From: Enterococcus termitis
GTDB lineage: Bacteria; Bacillota; Bacilli; Lactobacillales; Enterococcaceae
Direction of reading: 5' to 3'
Length of the DNA: 64,000 nucleotides
Assembly (NCBI RefSeq): GCF_001730305.1
Contig: NZ_MIJY01000001.1
Span: 434,001 to 498,000 of the forward strand
Below are positions 18,671 through 27,950 of the stretch, piece by piece. Under the pieces are notes generated by a model. The model worked only from the letters and a program-made list of their open reading frames with translations, had not been told where the DNA came from and ran no database searches. Both the position numbers and the translations under genes were made by a program. Numbering within the stretch: position 1 is the first letter of the stretch; each line of letters starts with the position of its first letter.

Positions 18671-19969
18671 GTGGAACAAATTCAAATTATTGATTCAAAA
18701 CATCATGTAGGGGAGACGGTGAAAATCGGCGCTTGGATCGCTAACAAACGTTCAAGTGGTAAAATCGCATTTCTACAATTACGTGATGGAACAGCCTATT
18801 TTCAAGGGATTGTTGTGAAAAGTGAAGTGCCGGAAGAAGTATTTCAATTAGCAAAAAGCTTAACACAAGAGACTTCTGTCTGGATCACAGGAGAAATCAG
18901 AGAAGACAGCCGCTCAAAATTTGGCTATGAAATTGGCGTGACTGGTATTGAAGTAATCGGTGAAAGCCATGAATACCCAATTACACCAAAAGAGCATGGA
19001 ACTGACTTTTTGATGGATCATCGTCATTTATGGTTACGTTCATCGCGTCAGCATGCGATCATGCAGATTCGTAACGAAATCATTCGTGCTACCTATGAAT
19101 TTTTCAACAAAAATAACTTTGTTAAAATCGATCCGCCGATCCTAACAGCAAGTACTGCAGAAGGAACAACAGATCTGTTTGAAACGAATTACTTTGATCA
19201 AAAAGCGTATTTATCTCAAAGTGGACAGCTTTATATGGAAGCTGCGGCTTTAGCATTTGGGAAAGTCTTTTCATTTGGACCTACCTTTAGAGCAGAAAAA
19301 TCAAAAACCCGTCGTCATTTAATCGAGTTTTGGATGATCGAACCTGAAATGGCGTTTATGCATCAAGAGGAAAGCCTAGAAGTTCAAGAGCAATACGTGG
19401 CATTTCTTGTGCAAAGCGTCTTGGACAATTGTGATTATGCGTTAGACGTTTTAGGTCGTGATAGAGAAGTCTTGAAAAAATATACACAATTACCATTCCC
19501 ACGTATTTCTTATGATGAAGCTGTTGAGTTGCTTAAAGAAAATGGCTTTGACGATATTGAATGGGGCGATGATTTTGGTTCACCGCATGAAACATTTATT
19601 GCGAATTCATTTGACCGTCCAGTCTTTATTTTGAACTATCCAAAAGCAATCAAGGCTTTCTATATGAAGCCGCATCCTACACGTGAAGATGTTGTTATCT
19701 GTGCGGATATGATCGCTCCAGAAGGCTATGGGGAAATCATTGGCGGTTCTGAACGGGCAGTTGATCATGATTATCTATTAGAACAAATCCGCAACCATAA
19801 CTTAGACGAAAAAGAATATTCATGGTATTTAGATTTACGCCGTTATGGTTCAGTACCTCATTCAGGTTTTGGTTTAGGTTTAGAACGTACTGTGACGTGG
19901 CTTTCTGGAATCGAGCATGTTCGTGAAGCGAGTCCATTCCCACGCTTGTTAAATCGTATTTATCCATAG
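18671..19969 (+). CDS. asnS: Asparaginyl-tRNA synthetase
   Basis: Class IIb synthetase charging tRNA-Asn. The N-terminal OB-fold has [20 protein letters not shown]. Motif 2 lies around [20 protein letters not shown] and motif 3 is [13 protein letters not shown] at the C-terminus. From GTG 18671 the protein is 432 residues, matching bacterial AsnRS, with GGAGAG six bases upstream. An in-frame ATG at 18638 would add 11 residues but has a poor ribosome binding site. The terminator at 19985 closes the aspB-asnS unit. Confidence 0.95.
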   Translation: MEQIQIIDSKHHVGETVKIGAWIANKRSSGKIAFLQLRDGTAYFQGIVVKSEVPEEVFQLAKSLTQETSVWITGEIREDSRSKFGYEIGVTGIEVIGESHEYPITPKEHGTDFLMDHRHLWLRSSRQHAIMQIRNEIIRATYEFFNKNNFVKIDPPILTASTAEGTTDLFETNYFDQKAYLSQSGQLYMEAAALAFGKVFSFGPTFRAEKSKTRRHLIEFWMIEPEMAFMHQEESLEVQEQYVAFLVQSVLDNCDYALDVLGRDREVLKKYTQLPFPRISYDEAVELLKENGFDDIEWGDDFGSPHETFIANSFDRPVFILNYPKAIKAFYMKPHPTREDVVICADMIAPEGYGEIIGGSERAVDHDYLLEQIRNHNLDEKEYSWYLDLRRYGSVPHSGFGLGLERTVTWLSGIEHVREASPFPRLLNRIYP

Positions 19970-19984
19970 AATGTGCGTTTATAT

Positions 19985-20027
19985 AAGTCATTGAGCAGAG
20001 CGAAAGCTTGGCTTCAATGACTTTTTT
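19985..20027 (+). terminator. Terminator of asnS
   Basis: AAGTCATTGA pairs with TCAATGACTT, followed by six T. Confidence 0.85.
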
Positions 20028-20137
20028 GCCGGATGTGAAAACATCTCTTACTTTGAGCAAGGAAAAATAAATCTGCGTAAAAGTTTACTAGGAAAAGAGA
20101 AAAAATAAGGTAAATTGTTTAGAATTCCAGTATTTTG

Positions 20138-20146
20138 TGGTAGAAT
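20138..20146 (+). promoter_or_regulatory. Extended -10 promoter
   Basis: TGGTAGAAT, 31 bases before the start of the next gene. TTGTTT lies upstream but with 20-base spacing. Confidence 0.45.
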
Positions 20147-20177
20147 TGACAGAAAGTACAAAAAGGGACTGAATCGA

Positions 20178-21068
20178 ATGGAAAACCCAACTCAAATCAA
20201 AAGAAAACATTTTCGTTTTCCAGCTTATGATGATGATTTAGGTGTAAAACTAACTTCTGAAAATAAACGAACATTGTTTCAAGATGAACCAATGCTCACA
20301 AATACAGCAACTCAAACACAACAACAGGCACCTGTGATCGACCCGGTAACAGTTCAGCCGATGACAACAAAACAGCCGACACAAACTAATAATAGTCATG
20401 TGTCACATAGTCCAGAGCAAATGGCAGAGCTTGCTCAGCATAAATCTAATTTGCCCAATTATATGATGAGTCACAATAAGACGACAACCAAGCAAAAACC
20501 AAATCTTTTCGGTAATATGCCTAAAAGAAACAGCTACGGCTTTGGCAGTCAAACAACAGGTAGAGATAAAAAAAACACATCAAGAAATTACACGTATGAG
20601 GCTCGTTCTTATTTCGTACCTAAATATATTCCAGCTTCTGTTATTCCAGAGTCAAAAGCACCAGCATTAACAGAGCAAGAGCTTACTGCAGCAATGAAAA
20701 AGGATCAAAATTCTTATTTGTTGTTTGATGACGAACCAGCGGCATTCCAAGTGAAAGGGAATGAAGATCCAACAGTTAAGAAATTTAACATTCCTAAAGA
20801 AACGCCTGAGATTCCAGTCACGAGACGCCAATATCAACAGATCAAACCCGATATGGAGCGTTTTGGCAAAGAAGACATCAGTCAAACCTTGCCTCGTTCT
20901 AGGAAAGAATTGAAGACAGCCAAAGAAAATGCTAAAAGTCAAACAGCCTATGGTCAAAAAGTAGCCGAAGCTGAACACGAAAAAAAACGTGGAATTTTAG
21001 ATAAATCATTGAGCGGAATCATCGAAGATTCGAATATGGAATTAGAAAACAGTAAATATTTTAATTAA
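20178..21068 (+). CDS. Unrecognised low-complexity protein upstream of murC
   Basis: A 296-residue, Gln/Thr/Asn/Lys-rich, mostly disordered-looking protein with no signal peptide, membrane helix or enzymatic motif. It starts MENPTQIKRKHFRFPAYDDD. Around residue 145 is a less random segment (ARSYFVPKYIPASVIP) and the end is charged and helical. In several Firmicutes the gene before murC encodes the SftA/YtpS-type FtsK translocase, whose N-terminal part is a long linker. This protein could be such an N-terminal part without the motor; that is inference from position and composition. ATG 20178 has AAAAGGG ten bases upstream. A terminator follows. Confidence 0.6.
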   Translation: MENPTQIKRKHFRFPAYDDDLGVKLTSENKRTLFQDEPMLTNTATQTQQQAPVIDPVTVQPMTTKQPTQTNNSHVSHSPEQMAELAQHKSNLPNYMMSHNKTTTKQKPNLFGNMPKRNSYGFGSQTTGRDKKNTSRNYTYEARSYFVPKYIPASVIPESKAPALTEQELTAAMKKDQNSYLLFDDEPAAFQVKGNEDPTVKKFNIPKETPEIPVTRRQYQQIKPDMERFGKEDISQTLPRSRKELKTAKENAKSQTAYGQKVAEAEHEKKRGILDKSLSGIIEDSNMELENSKYFN

Positions 21069-21075
21069 AAAAGCC

Positions 21076-21114
21076 TTGAGACAAAACCAGTCATTGTTTT
21101 GTCTCAACTTTTTA
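21076..21114 (+). terminator. Intrinsic terminator
   Basis: Perfect 12-base stem TTGAGACAAAAC/GTTTTGTCTCAA, then CTTTTT. Confidence 0.9.
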
Positions 21115-21140
21115 CGTCTTCTTTGGTTACTGTGAAAACC

Positions 21141-21163
21141 AATCAACCGTTTTTAGGTTGATT
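21141..21163 (+). repeat. Hairpin in the murC upstream region
   Basis: AATCAACC pairs perfectly with GGTTGATT around GTTTTTA. A weak ATTTTAT tail follows, so it may be a second weak terminator or an operator. Confidence 0.4.
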
Positions 21164-21259
21164 ATTTTATGATTTTATACGATAATGGGTTGCATGCAAG
21201 TGGCATCTGTTAGAAAAAAGGTACGATTTACATAGATATTTTAGGAAAAGAGGATTAAG

Positions 21260-22594
21260 ATGAGCAATCAAGAAAAATTACATCACTTTGTTGGAATAAA
21301 AGGTTCAGGAATGAGTTCATTGGCTCTCGTTTTATTTGAGAAAGGCTATCAAGTCCAAGGATCTGACGTAGAGGAATATTTTTTTACTCAGCGTGATTTA
21401 GAAAAAGCAGGCGTAAAGATTTTACCGTTTGATGCGGATAATATCACAAAAGATATGGTAGTCATTGCTGGTAATGCTTTTCCAGATACTCATGAAGAAT
21501 TGGTTCGCGCCAAAGAACTAGGTGCTGAAGTGATTCGTTATCATGATTTTATTGGACGTTTTATTCAACCTTATACAAGTGTGGCTGTTACAGGTTCGCA
21601 TGGTAAAACAAGTACAACTGGATTGCTTTCACATATTTTGACAGGAATCGCGCCAACGAGTTATTTGATTGGTGATGGTACTGGACACGGAGATCCTGAA
21701 GCTGAGTTTTTTGCATTTGAAGCCTGTGAATACCGTCGTCATTTTCTTGCTTATTCACCTGATTATGCGATCATGACAAATATTGATTTTGATCATCCTG
21801 ATTACTACAAGAGTATTGAAGATGTTTTTTCAGCCTTTCAAACGATGGCAGCACAAGTTAAAAAAGGAATTTTTGCTTACGGCGATGACAAATACTTACG
21901 CCAATTAAAAGCTGATGTGCCGATTTATTATTATGGATTGAATGATGATGATGATATTCAAGCTAAAAATATTCAACGAACAACGGAAGGTTCGTCTTTT
22001 GACGTCTACCATAAAGAGCAGCTCGTAGGTCACTTTGTCTTACCTGCATTCGGGCAGCACAATATCATGAACGCATTAGGCGTAATTGCAGTAGCTTATT
22101 TTGAAAAATTGGATATGGCAAAAGTTGCAGCAGAAATGTTGACATTTGAAGGAGTAAAACGTCGCTTTACTGAGAAAAAAGTTTCTGACATGATCATTGT
22201 AGACGATTACGCTCATCATCCAACAGAAATCATTGCGACGATTGATGGTGCTCGTCAAAAATACCCTAAAAAAGAAATTATCGCTGTTTTTCAACCGCAT
22301 ACGTTTACGCGAACGATTGCGTTGATGGATGATTTTGCTGAAGCATTAGATTTAGCAGATCACGTTTATTTGTGCGACATTTTTGGATCAGCCAGAGAGC
22401 AAAAAGGCGATGTAAAAATCGAAGATTTAGGCAATAAGATCAAAAAAGGTGGACAAGTAATCAAGGAAGATAACGTTTCACCGCTTTTAGATCATGAGAA
22501 TGCTGTGATTATTTTTATGGGAGCCGGAGATGTTCAAAAATTTGAACAAGCTTATGAAACCCTATTAAGCAATACAACAAGAAACGTTCTATAA
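21260..22594 (+). CDS. murC: UDP-N-acetylmuramate--L-alanine ligase
   Basis: Cytoplasmic peptidoglycan precursor enzyme that adds L-alanine to UDP-MurNAc using ATP. It is 444 residues. The N-terminal Rossmann loop is [16 protein letters not shown], the ATP P-loop [16 protein letters not shown] (about residue 110), and the Mur ligase central and C-terminal motifs FDHPDYY and [10 protein letters not shown] are present. AAAGAGGA lies upstream of the ATG. It appears monocistronic, with a terminator at 22645. Confidence 0.96.
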   Translation: MSNQEKLHHFVGIKGSGMSSLALVLFEKGYQVQGSDVEEYFFTQRDLEKAGVKILPFDADNITKDMVVIAGNAFPDTHEELVRAKELGAEVIRYHDFIGRFIQPYTSVAVTGSHGKTSTTGLLSHILTGIAPTSYLIGDGTGHGDPEAEFFAFEACEYRRHFLAYSPDYAIMTNIDFDHPDYYKSIEDVFSAFQTMAAQVKKGIFAYGDDKYLRQLKADVPIYYYGLNDDDDIQAKNIQRTTEGSSFDVYHKEQLVGHFVLPAFGQHNIMNALGVIAVAYFEKLDMAKVAAEMLTFEGVKRRFTEKKVSDMIIVDDYAHHPTEIIATIDGARQKYPKKEIIAVFQPHTFTRTIALMDDFAEALDLADHVYLCDIFGSAREQKGDVKIEDLGNKIKKGGQVIKEDNVSPLLDHENAVIIFMGAGDVQKFEQAYETLLSNTTRNVL

Positions 22595-22644
22595 TTTTTT
22601 TGATCCTATCGAAATCCCATAGACCCGTTGTGTTTGCATCCAGA

Positions 22645-22676
22645 AGAAGCTTAGGCAATTTGCCAGGCTTCTTTTT
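22645..22676 (+). terminator. Terminator of murC
   Basis: AGAAGC/GCTTCT outer stem with inner GGCA/TGCC, then TTTTT. Confidence 0.8.
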
Positions 22677-22679
22677 AGC

Positions 22680-22707
22680 TTGCCTTTTGTCGTCATTTTG
22701 GTACAAT
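22680..22707 (+). promoter_or_regulatory. Promoter for the MaoC-like/BI-1 operon
   Basis: TTGCCT, 16 bases, then TACAAT with a TGG extension (22699-22701). Confidence 0.6.
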
Positions 22708-22736
22708 AATCTTATCATTAGTGGAGGTGTACTAAT

Positions 22737-23219
22737 TTGAATATCGGAAAACCGAGAAAATTAGGCAAAACCATCGAAGATATTGAGGAAGGCGATTCGC
22801 TGTCTTTAACCGAGTCGATCGAAGATAAAGATTTACTTCTTTATTTGGGCTTAACCAATGATGCCAATCCTTTATATATCCAACATGATTATGCCCAAAA
22901 AACAGAATATGGCAAACCGATCGTTCCATCGATTATGTTGATGGGAATCATCACTAGCGCAATTTCAAAGCATTTACCTGGACCTGGTTCTCACGTGGTC
23001 AATTTTTCGGTGAACTTTGTAGGCCCAGTTTTTCATTACGAAACACTGACATTTCAATTTGAAGTCATCAAAGTGGACAAGATGAAAGACGTTGTGACGA
23101 TTTCGATCGAAGCAGTCAATGAAGAAGAAGATCGTGTACTTGATGCAGTGGTAATGGTTCAGCCGCCTCAAGTAACATTAGAAGATTTAGAAGAGAAAGA
23201 AGGAGAAACAAATGAATAA
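22737..23219 (+). CDS. MaoC-like hotdog dehydratase-family protein
   Basis: A 160-residue single hotdog-fold protein of the MaoC/R-hydratase group. The catalytic-loop-like TNDANPLYIQHDYA (Asp and His) and YGKPIVPSIML are present, as in enoyl-CoA hydratases acting on acyl-CoA or acyl-ACP. The true substrate is unknown. The start is TTG at 22737, supported by GGAGGTG eight bases upstream; no better start exists in frame. The C-terminal ~20 residues are acidic. It overlaps the BI-1 gene by 8 bases. Confidence 0.8.
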   Translation: MNIGKPRKLGKTIEDIEEGDSLSLTESIEDKDLLLYLGLTNDANPLYIQHDYAQKTEYGKPIVPSIMLMGIITSAISKHLPGPGSHVVNFSVNFVGPVFHYETLTFQFEVIKVDKMKDVVTISIEAVNEEEDRVLDAVVMVQPPQVTLEDLEEKEGETNE

Positions 23220-23895
23220 TGGAGCAGTAGCAAATGTTGGAATAAACAAGTTTTATTCAAAAATATATGCATTTTTAGCACTTGGAATCGGTATCAGTGC
23301 ATTGGTATCGTATTTAGTCTTAAATGTATTTTTCTTTGAAGTAGTGATGTTTTTATATAAGTACCCAATGGCTTTTTATGGCTTTTGGATTGCTGAATTG
23401 GCTTTAGTTGTTTTTCTCGGATTCAAAGCAGCTAAGAATCCGACATTGGCGATTAGCGGTTTTATTGCCTATTCTGTTATCAATGGTATCACGTTAGCTG
23501 TGACGTTGGCGATGTACACAGAGGCAACTGTGGTAACAGCCTTTGTCAGTGCTGCAGCGACTTTTGGTGGTATGTCGTTGATTGGGATTTTCACTAAACG
23601 TGATCTTTCAGCGATGGGGCATGCGGCATATAGCGCATTGATCGGTTTGATTATAGCCATTTTCCTTAATGCTTTTATTTTGAAAAGCGGACCAGTTGAT
23701 TACTTGATCTCCATTTTGATGGTCATCATTTTCGCTGGAATCACAGCTTATGACAATCAAAAAATTCGTACCTTGTATACACAAACTGGCGGACAACCGG
23801 GAACAGGGATTGCAGTCTTTATGGCGTTACAATTATATCTTGATTTTATCAACTTATTCTTAGCTTTCTTGCGTATTTTCGGTAAAAATAATTAA
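23212..23895 (+). CDS. Bax inhibitor-1 (YccA/YetJ) family membrane protein
   Basis: A 227-residue membrane protein with seven hydrophobic segments and the BI-1 family pattern, including AYSALIGLIIAIFLN, TAYDNQKIRTLY and a C-terminal LYLDFINLFLAFLRIFG. Bacterial relatives (YetJ) form pH-sensitive calcium leak channels; whether this one does is inference. GAAGGAGAAACAA precedes the ATG. Its start lies inside the MaoC-like gene, so the two are translationally coupled. Confidence 0.9.
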   Translation: MNNGAVANVGINKFYSKIYAFLALGIGISALVSYLVLNVFFFEVVMFLYKYPMAFYGFWIAELALVVFLGFKAAKNPTLAISGFIAYSVINGITLAVTLAMYTEATVVTAFVSAAATFGGMSLIGIFTKRDLSAMGHAAYSALIGLIIAIFLNAFILKSGPVDYLISILMVIIFAGITAYDNQKIRTLYTQTGGQPGTGIAVFMALQLYLDFINLFLAFLRIFGKNN

Positions 23896-23916
23896 TTAAA
23901 AACAGAATAAAAACGA

Positions 23917-23949
23917 GAGCATTCAGAACAATCTGGATGCTCTTTTTTT
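23917..23949 (+). terminator. Intrinsic terminator
   Basis: GAGCATTCAGA/TCTGGATGCTC with one G-U pair, then T-tract. Confidence 0.9.
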
Positions 23950-23979
23950 ACATTAATATACTATTTTTTGCGATTATTT

Positions 23980-24020
23980 TGTATAAAAATTCTTTATTTT
24001 GTTAATTTGTGTATAAAAAT
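23980..24020 (+). promoter_or_regulatory. Pair of ArgR-type (ARG box) operators
   Basis: TGTATAAAAAT occurs twice (23980-23990 and 24010-24020), exactly 30 bases apart, so on the same helix face. Extended to 14 bases, both resemble the ARG-box half-site consensus TGNATWWWWATNCA (13/14 and 12/14 positions). They lie immediately upstream of the -35 of argJ. Confidence 0.65.
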
Positions 24021-24022
24021 CA

Positions 24023-24051
24023 TTGACTATTTGATTTCTTTGATTTATACT
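24023..24051 (+). promoter_or_regulatory. argJ promoter
   Basis: TTGACT, 17 bases, TATACT; very close to consensus. It leaves a leader of about 120 bases before argJ. Confidence 0.75.
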
Positions 24052-24178
24052 TTTAGAAAATCAGAGAAATGAACGAACAGGATATCAGCTAGAACTTCTA
24101 AATTCAAATAAAACGGGAAATTTGAATGGTTATAGTTTTATGTAGGATGATCCTGATTGTATAGGAAGGTGTTAAGTG

Positions 24179-25336
24179 ATGGGAATAAATGAAAAAGTAC
24201 CTCAAGGGTTTAAATTTTATGGAACACATGTTGGGATCAAAAAAAGAAAAAAAGATTTTGGCTTGATCGTAGCAGATGACATCTGCTCTGCGGCAGCCGT
24301 TTTTACCAAAAATACGTTTTGTGGAGAATGCATACCGATCGGAAAAAAGCATGTTGAAAATGCAGAGTTGCAGGCGGTCGTTGTAACGAGCGGGATCGCC
24401 AATGTAGCTACAGGACTGGAAGGTCGAGAAAATGAATATAGAATTTTAGATAAAATTGCTGCCAAACTGGCGATTGAACCCAAAAATATTTTGCCCTCAT
24501 CAACAGGAGTGATTGGTCCACAGTTACCAATCAAAACGATTGAAACATTTTTGGAAACGCACTCTCTTGACCTTGATCAAGACTATGAGACCTTTGCGCA
24601 AGCTATTTTAACGACGGATAACCGTATCAAAGTCAGAAGTTTGAATGTTGGTGATGGAAAAATTTTAGGGATCGTAAAAGGTTCTGGAATGATCGAGCCG
24701 AACATGGCGACGATGTTGGCTTATATTTTGACCGATATCAAAATCAGTAAAGAAGAAATCTATCCTATGTTGAAAACTGCTGTCGATCAGTCTTTCAATA
24801 CGATCAGTATCGATTCTGATACCAGCACGAGTGATACAGTGGCTTTTTTAGCAAGCGGTCATACATCTGCTTCAACAAAAGAAATACAAGCAGCGCTCAA
24901 TCAGATTTGTTATGAGTTGGCGTTAGACGTGGTCAAAGATGCTGAAGGGGCAACTAAGACGATGTTTGTGACTGTTAAAAACGCGGTCAGTCAGGAACAA
25001 GCAAAGAAAGCTGGAAAATCCATTATCAATTCACCGTTAGTCAAAACTGCATTATTTGGTCATGACCCAAACTGGGGAAGAATTGCAATGGCACTTGGCA
25101 AAACGGAAGGACTTGTCTTTGATCAAAATAAGGTAGAGATTTTTTACGGAGAGTATCCGATTTTTTCAGAAAATCATGAAGAGCAACAAAATATCGAACC
25201 AATCACGACGTTTATTCAGGAAAATGAGGATATTTATTTAACAGTCGATCTTCATCAAGGAAAAGAAAATTTTCAAGTGATCGGCTGTGATTTAAGCTAT
25301 GAATATGTAAAAATAAATAGCGATTATTCAACCTGA
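24179..25336 (+). CDS. argJ: ArgJ, glutamate N-acetyltransferase (ornithine acetyltransferase)
   Basis: Transfers the acetyl group from N-acetylornithine to glutamate in the cyclic arginine pathway; some ArgJ also use acetyl-CoA. It is 385 residues. The self-cleavage site that gives the alpha and beta chains is visible in KGSGMIEPNMATMLAY, with Thr of ATML as nucleophile. FGHDPNWGRI near the C-terminus is also typical. ATG 24179 follows AGGAAGGTG; a GTG three bases earlier is possible. No argC, argB, argD or argF is present in the window, so this argJ stands alone. The neighbours are unrelated. Confidence 0.93.
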   Translation: MGINEKVPQGFKFYGTHVGIKKRKKDFGLIVADDICSAAAVFTKNTFCGECIPIGKKHVENAELQAVVVTSGIANVATGLEGRENEYRILDKIAAKLAIEPKNILPSSTGVIGPQLPIKTIETFLETHSLDLDQDYETFAQAILTTDNRIKVRSLNVGDGKILGIVKGSGMIEPNMATMLAYILTDIKISKEEIYPMLKTAVDQSFNTISIDSDTSTSDTVAFLASGHTSASTKEIQAALNQICYELALDVVKDAEGATKTMFVTVKNAVSQEQAKKAGKSIINSPLVKTALFGHDPNWGRIAMALGKTEGLVFDQNKVEIFYGEYPIFSENHEEQQNIEPITTFIQENEDIYLTVDLHQGKENFQVIGCDLSYEYVKINSDYST

Positions 25337-25361
25337 TTTGAGTAGATCAGCTGAAATAAAG

Positions 25362-25407
25362 GAGAGAGTATTGGATGGCTTGCCATTTTTCAATACTCTC
25401 TCTTTTC
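25362..25407 (+). terminator. Terminator of argJ
   Basis: GAGAGAGTATTG pairs perfectly with CAATACTCTCTC, followed by TTTT. Confidence 0.85.
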
Positions 25408-25456
25408 ATTTGCGAATGTATGTTCTATAATGGAGAAACGACAGGTGGGGAAATAG

Positions 25457-27820
25457 ATGAAAAACATGCAACGAATCGCAGTCCGCAGATTAGTGGAGTT
25501 TATTTTACGCAAAGGGAGTATCGATGCTAGGCATACGAGTGAACATACAGCATCTGAAGGTGCCAAGATCCATCGCAAACTGCAAAAAATGGCTGGAGAA
25601 AGTTATCAAAAAGAAGTCAAACTAGCGATCGACATAGAATTAAATAAGCAAAATTACATAGTAGAGGGACGAGCTGACGGGATTTTCATTGATGAGAATG
25701 ATCGGACAGTGATTGATGAGATCAAGACCTCAGAACCAGAATTTTCCGAGTTGCCTGAAGAGCAGATCGATATGTATTGGTACCAAGTGATGTGCTACGG
25801 TCATATTTATTGTCAACAAAATGAACTTGAAGAGATTACCTTACAGTTGACCTATTTTCAAACAACGACTGAAGAAATCACACAAAAGACAAAGACTTTT
25901 TCAAAGCAAGAACTGTACTTGTTTTTTGAAGAGCTGATCCGAAAGTATGAGCAGTGGGTGATTTTTAAAGCAAACTGGCGTACGATCAGAAATCAGTCTT
26001 TAAAAACACTTCCTTTTCCTTATGGCGATTATCGGAAAGGGCAACGAGAATTAGCTGTAGCCGTTTATAAAACGATTTTAAGTGATCAAAAACTCTTTGT
26101 AGAGGCACCCACAGGTACAGGGAAAACAATTTCTACGTTATACCCAACGTTAAAAGCGATTGGCGAGGAACAGGCAGAACGAGTTTTCTATCTAACGGCA
26201 AAGACGATCACTCGTCAAGTAGCAGAGGATGCTGTAGAAGCCATGAAACAAAAGGATATGCAGTTAAAAAGTGTGACGTTGACAGCTAAAGATAAAATTT
26301 GTTTTTTGACTGAACGTAATTGCACACCAGAAGCTTGTCCTTTTGCCAATGGTTACTATGATCGACTGAATGAAGGACTATGGGATTTATTGAATAATGA
26401 AAATCAATTTACTCGTGAAGTTATTGAACATTACGCTAAAAAACATAGTCTTTGTCCCTTTGAGTTATCCTTAGATGTCAGTCTGTGGTGCGACCTTGTG
26501 ATCTGTGATTATAATTATTTATTTGATCCAACTGTTTATTTAAGACGCTTTTTTGAAGAGCAAACAGAAGAAAAGGAAAATATATTTCTTGTTGATGAAG
26601 TCCATAATCTTGTCAGTCGTTCTAGAGAAATGTATTCAGCCTCATTATCTAAACAGAAATTTACGCTGCTAAGAAAAGACCTCGGCAAAGAACAGCAAAA
26701 ATTAACGCGAGCGATTCGCAAAATTGAGAAAGAATTCGATAAAATCGAACAGGTTTGTAAAGAAGAAGAAAAAGACTTTTTGCATCAAAATGAACCGATC
26801 GATTCACTTGTCAAAGCTGCTTATGTGCTTGCGGAGAAAATTGGCGAGTGGCTGCCAGAGCATCAAACACATCCAGAATTGAATCAAGTACTTTTGAATT
26901 ATTTTGATCTATTGAATTATGCGAAAATCAATGAAGGCTATGACGATCACTATTGCACCTATGTTGAGCGGCGCAACCATGATATAACGGTGAAGCAATT
27001 TTGTATCGATCCTTCTTATTTATTGCAGCAAAAGCTAGATAAGGGGAAAGCAAGTATTTTGTTTTCAGCTAGTTTAACCCCTTTAGACTACTATCAAGAT
27101 GTTTTAGGTGGTGGAAAAGAAAGTTTACGTTACCGCATACCCAATCCCTTTGCGAAAGAAAATCAACTGCTGGTAATCGAAAATCATATTCAAACAACCT
27201 ACAAGGAACGTGAAACAAGCTATCAGAAAATTGTCGAAAGCTTGGGAAATATGATTCAACAAAAAAAGGGAAATTATTTTGTCTTTTTTCCATCCTATTC
27301 TTACATGGATATCGTTTATGATCTATTTAGAGAAAACTATCCTGCAGTGAAAACCAAACTGCAGGCATCAATGATGAACGAGGCAGAAAGAGAAGCTTTT
27401 TTAGCTGATTTTGTGTCTGAACCTGAAGAAACCTTACTAGGATTTTGTGTGCTGGGCGGTATTTTTTCAGAGGGAATCGATCTAAAAGGAACTCGTTTGA
27501 TCGGAACGGCAATCGTTGGTGTCGGTCTGCCTCAAATTAATCATGAACAAGAGCTGATTAAACGTTATTATGATTTAGAAAGGAACCAAGGTTTTCAATT
27601 TGCCTATCAAATTCCAGGGATGAATAAAGTCTTACAAGCAGCAGGACGCGTTATTAGAGACGTGGAAGATAAAGGGATCGTTTTATTACTGGATCAGCGC
27701 TTTTCATCTAGTAGAGTGCAACAATTTTTCCCACCACATTGGAATCAATCACAAACAGCGTATTCGGCAGAGCAATCGAAAATATTACAACAAAAATTTT
27801 GGCTGGCGAATGATCAGTAA
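25457..27820 (+). CDS. Rad3/XPD-type iron-sulfur helicase with N-terminal PD-(D/E)XK nuclease-like domain
   Basis: A 787-residue superfamily 2 DNA helicase. The N-terminal ~150 residues contain VEGRADGIF and VIDEIKT, the acidic residues and Lys spacing of PD-(D/E)XK nucleases. The helicase part has Walker A EAPTGTGKTISTLYP (about residue 218), DEVHN as the DEAH box, and a set of cysteines between them (KICFL, RNCTPEACPF, SLCPFEL) fitting a 4Fe-4S cluster. The C-terminal motifs are GGIFSEGIDLKG and QAAGRVIRD. It thus differs from the window's DinG, which has an exonuclease and no visible cluster. A DNA repair or replication role is likely; no exact function is assigned. AGGTGGGG precedes the ATG. 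Confidence 0.85.
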   Translation: MKNMQRIAVRRLVEFILRKGSIDARHTSEHTASEGAKIHRKLQKMAGESYQKEVKLAIDIELNKQNYIVEGRADGIFIDENDRTVIDEIKTSEPEFSELPEEQIDMYWYQVMCYGHIYCQQNELEEITLQLTYFQTTTEEITQKTKTFSKQELYLFFEELIRKYEQWVIFKANWRTIRNQSLKTLPFPYGDYRKGQRELAVAVYKTILSDQKLFVEAPTGTGKTISTLYPTLKAIGEEQAERVFYLTAKTITRQVAEDAVEAMKQKDMQLKSVTLTAKDKICFLTERNCTPEACPFANGYYDRLNEGLWDLLNNENQFTREVIEHYAKKHSLCPFELSLDVSLWCDLVICDYNYLFDPTVYLRRFFEEQTEEKENIFLVDEVHNLVSRSREMYSASLSKQKFTLLRKDLGKEQQKLTRAIRKIEKEFDKIEQVCKEEEKDFLHQNEPIDSLVKAAYVLAEKIGEWLPEHQTHPELNQVLLNYFDLLNYAKINEGYDDHYCTYVERRNHDITVKQFCIDPSYLLQQKLDKGKASILFSASLTPLDYYQDVLGGGKESLRYRIPNPFAKENQLLVIENHIQTTYKERETSYQKIVESLGNMIQQKKGNYFVFFPSYSYMDIVYDLFRENYPAVKTKLQASMMNEAEREAFLADFVSEPEETLLGFCVLGGIFSEGIDLKGTRLIGTAIVGVGLPQINHEQELIKRYYDLERNQGFQFAYQIPGMNKVLQAAGRVIRDVEDKGIVLLLDQRFSSSRVQQFFPPHWNQSQTAYSAEQSKILQQKFWLANDQ

Positions 27821-27878
27821 AGATAGAAAAAAGGATCATTAACTGTTATACTGAAAAAGCAAATCTAATTAGAAAATA

Positions 27879-27911
27879 AAGAGAAGACAACGAGTTGTCG
27901 GCTCTTTTTTT
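27879..27911 (+). terminator. Probable terminator
   Basis: AGAG..GACA / TGTC..CTCT hairpin followed by seven T. Confidence 0.65.
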
Positions 27912-27950
27912 GAGAACGAATAAGTGACAAAATGAAAAAGGAGCAGAGCA

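Noticed and set aside
13995-27820. A defence island built on the two helicase-nuclease genes
   Set aside because: They are 9 kb apart, separated by housekeeping genes, and no partner genes typical of defence systems are present.
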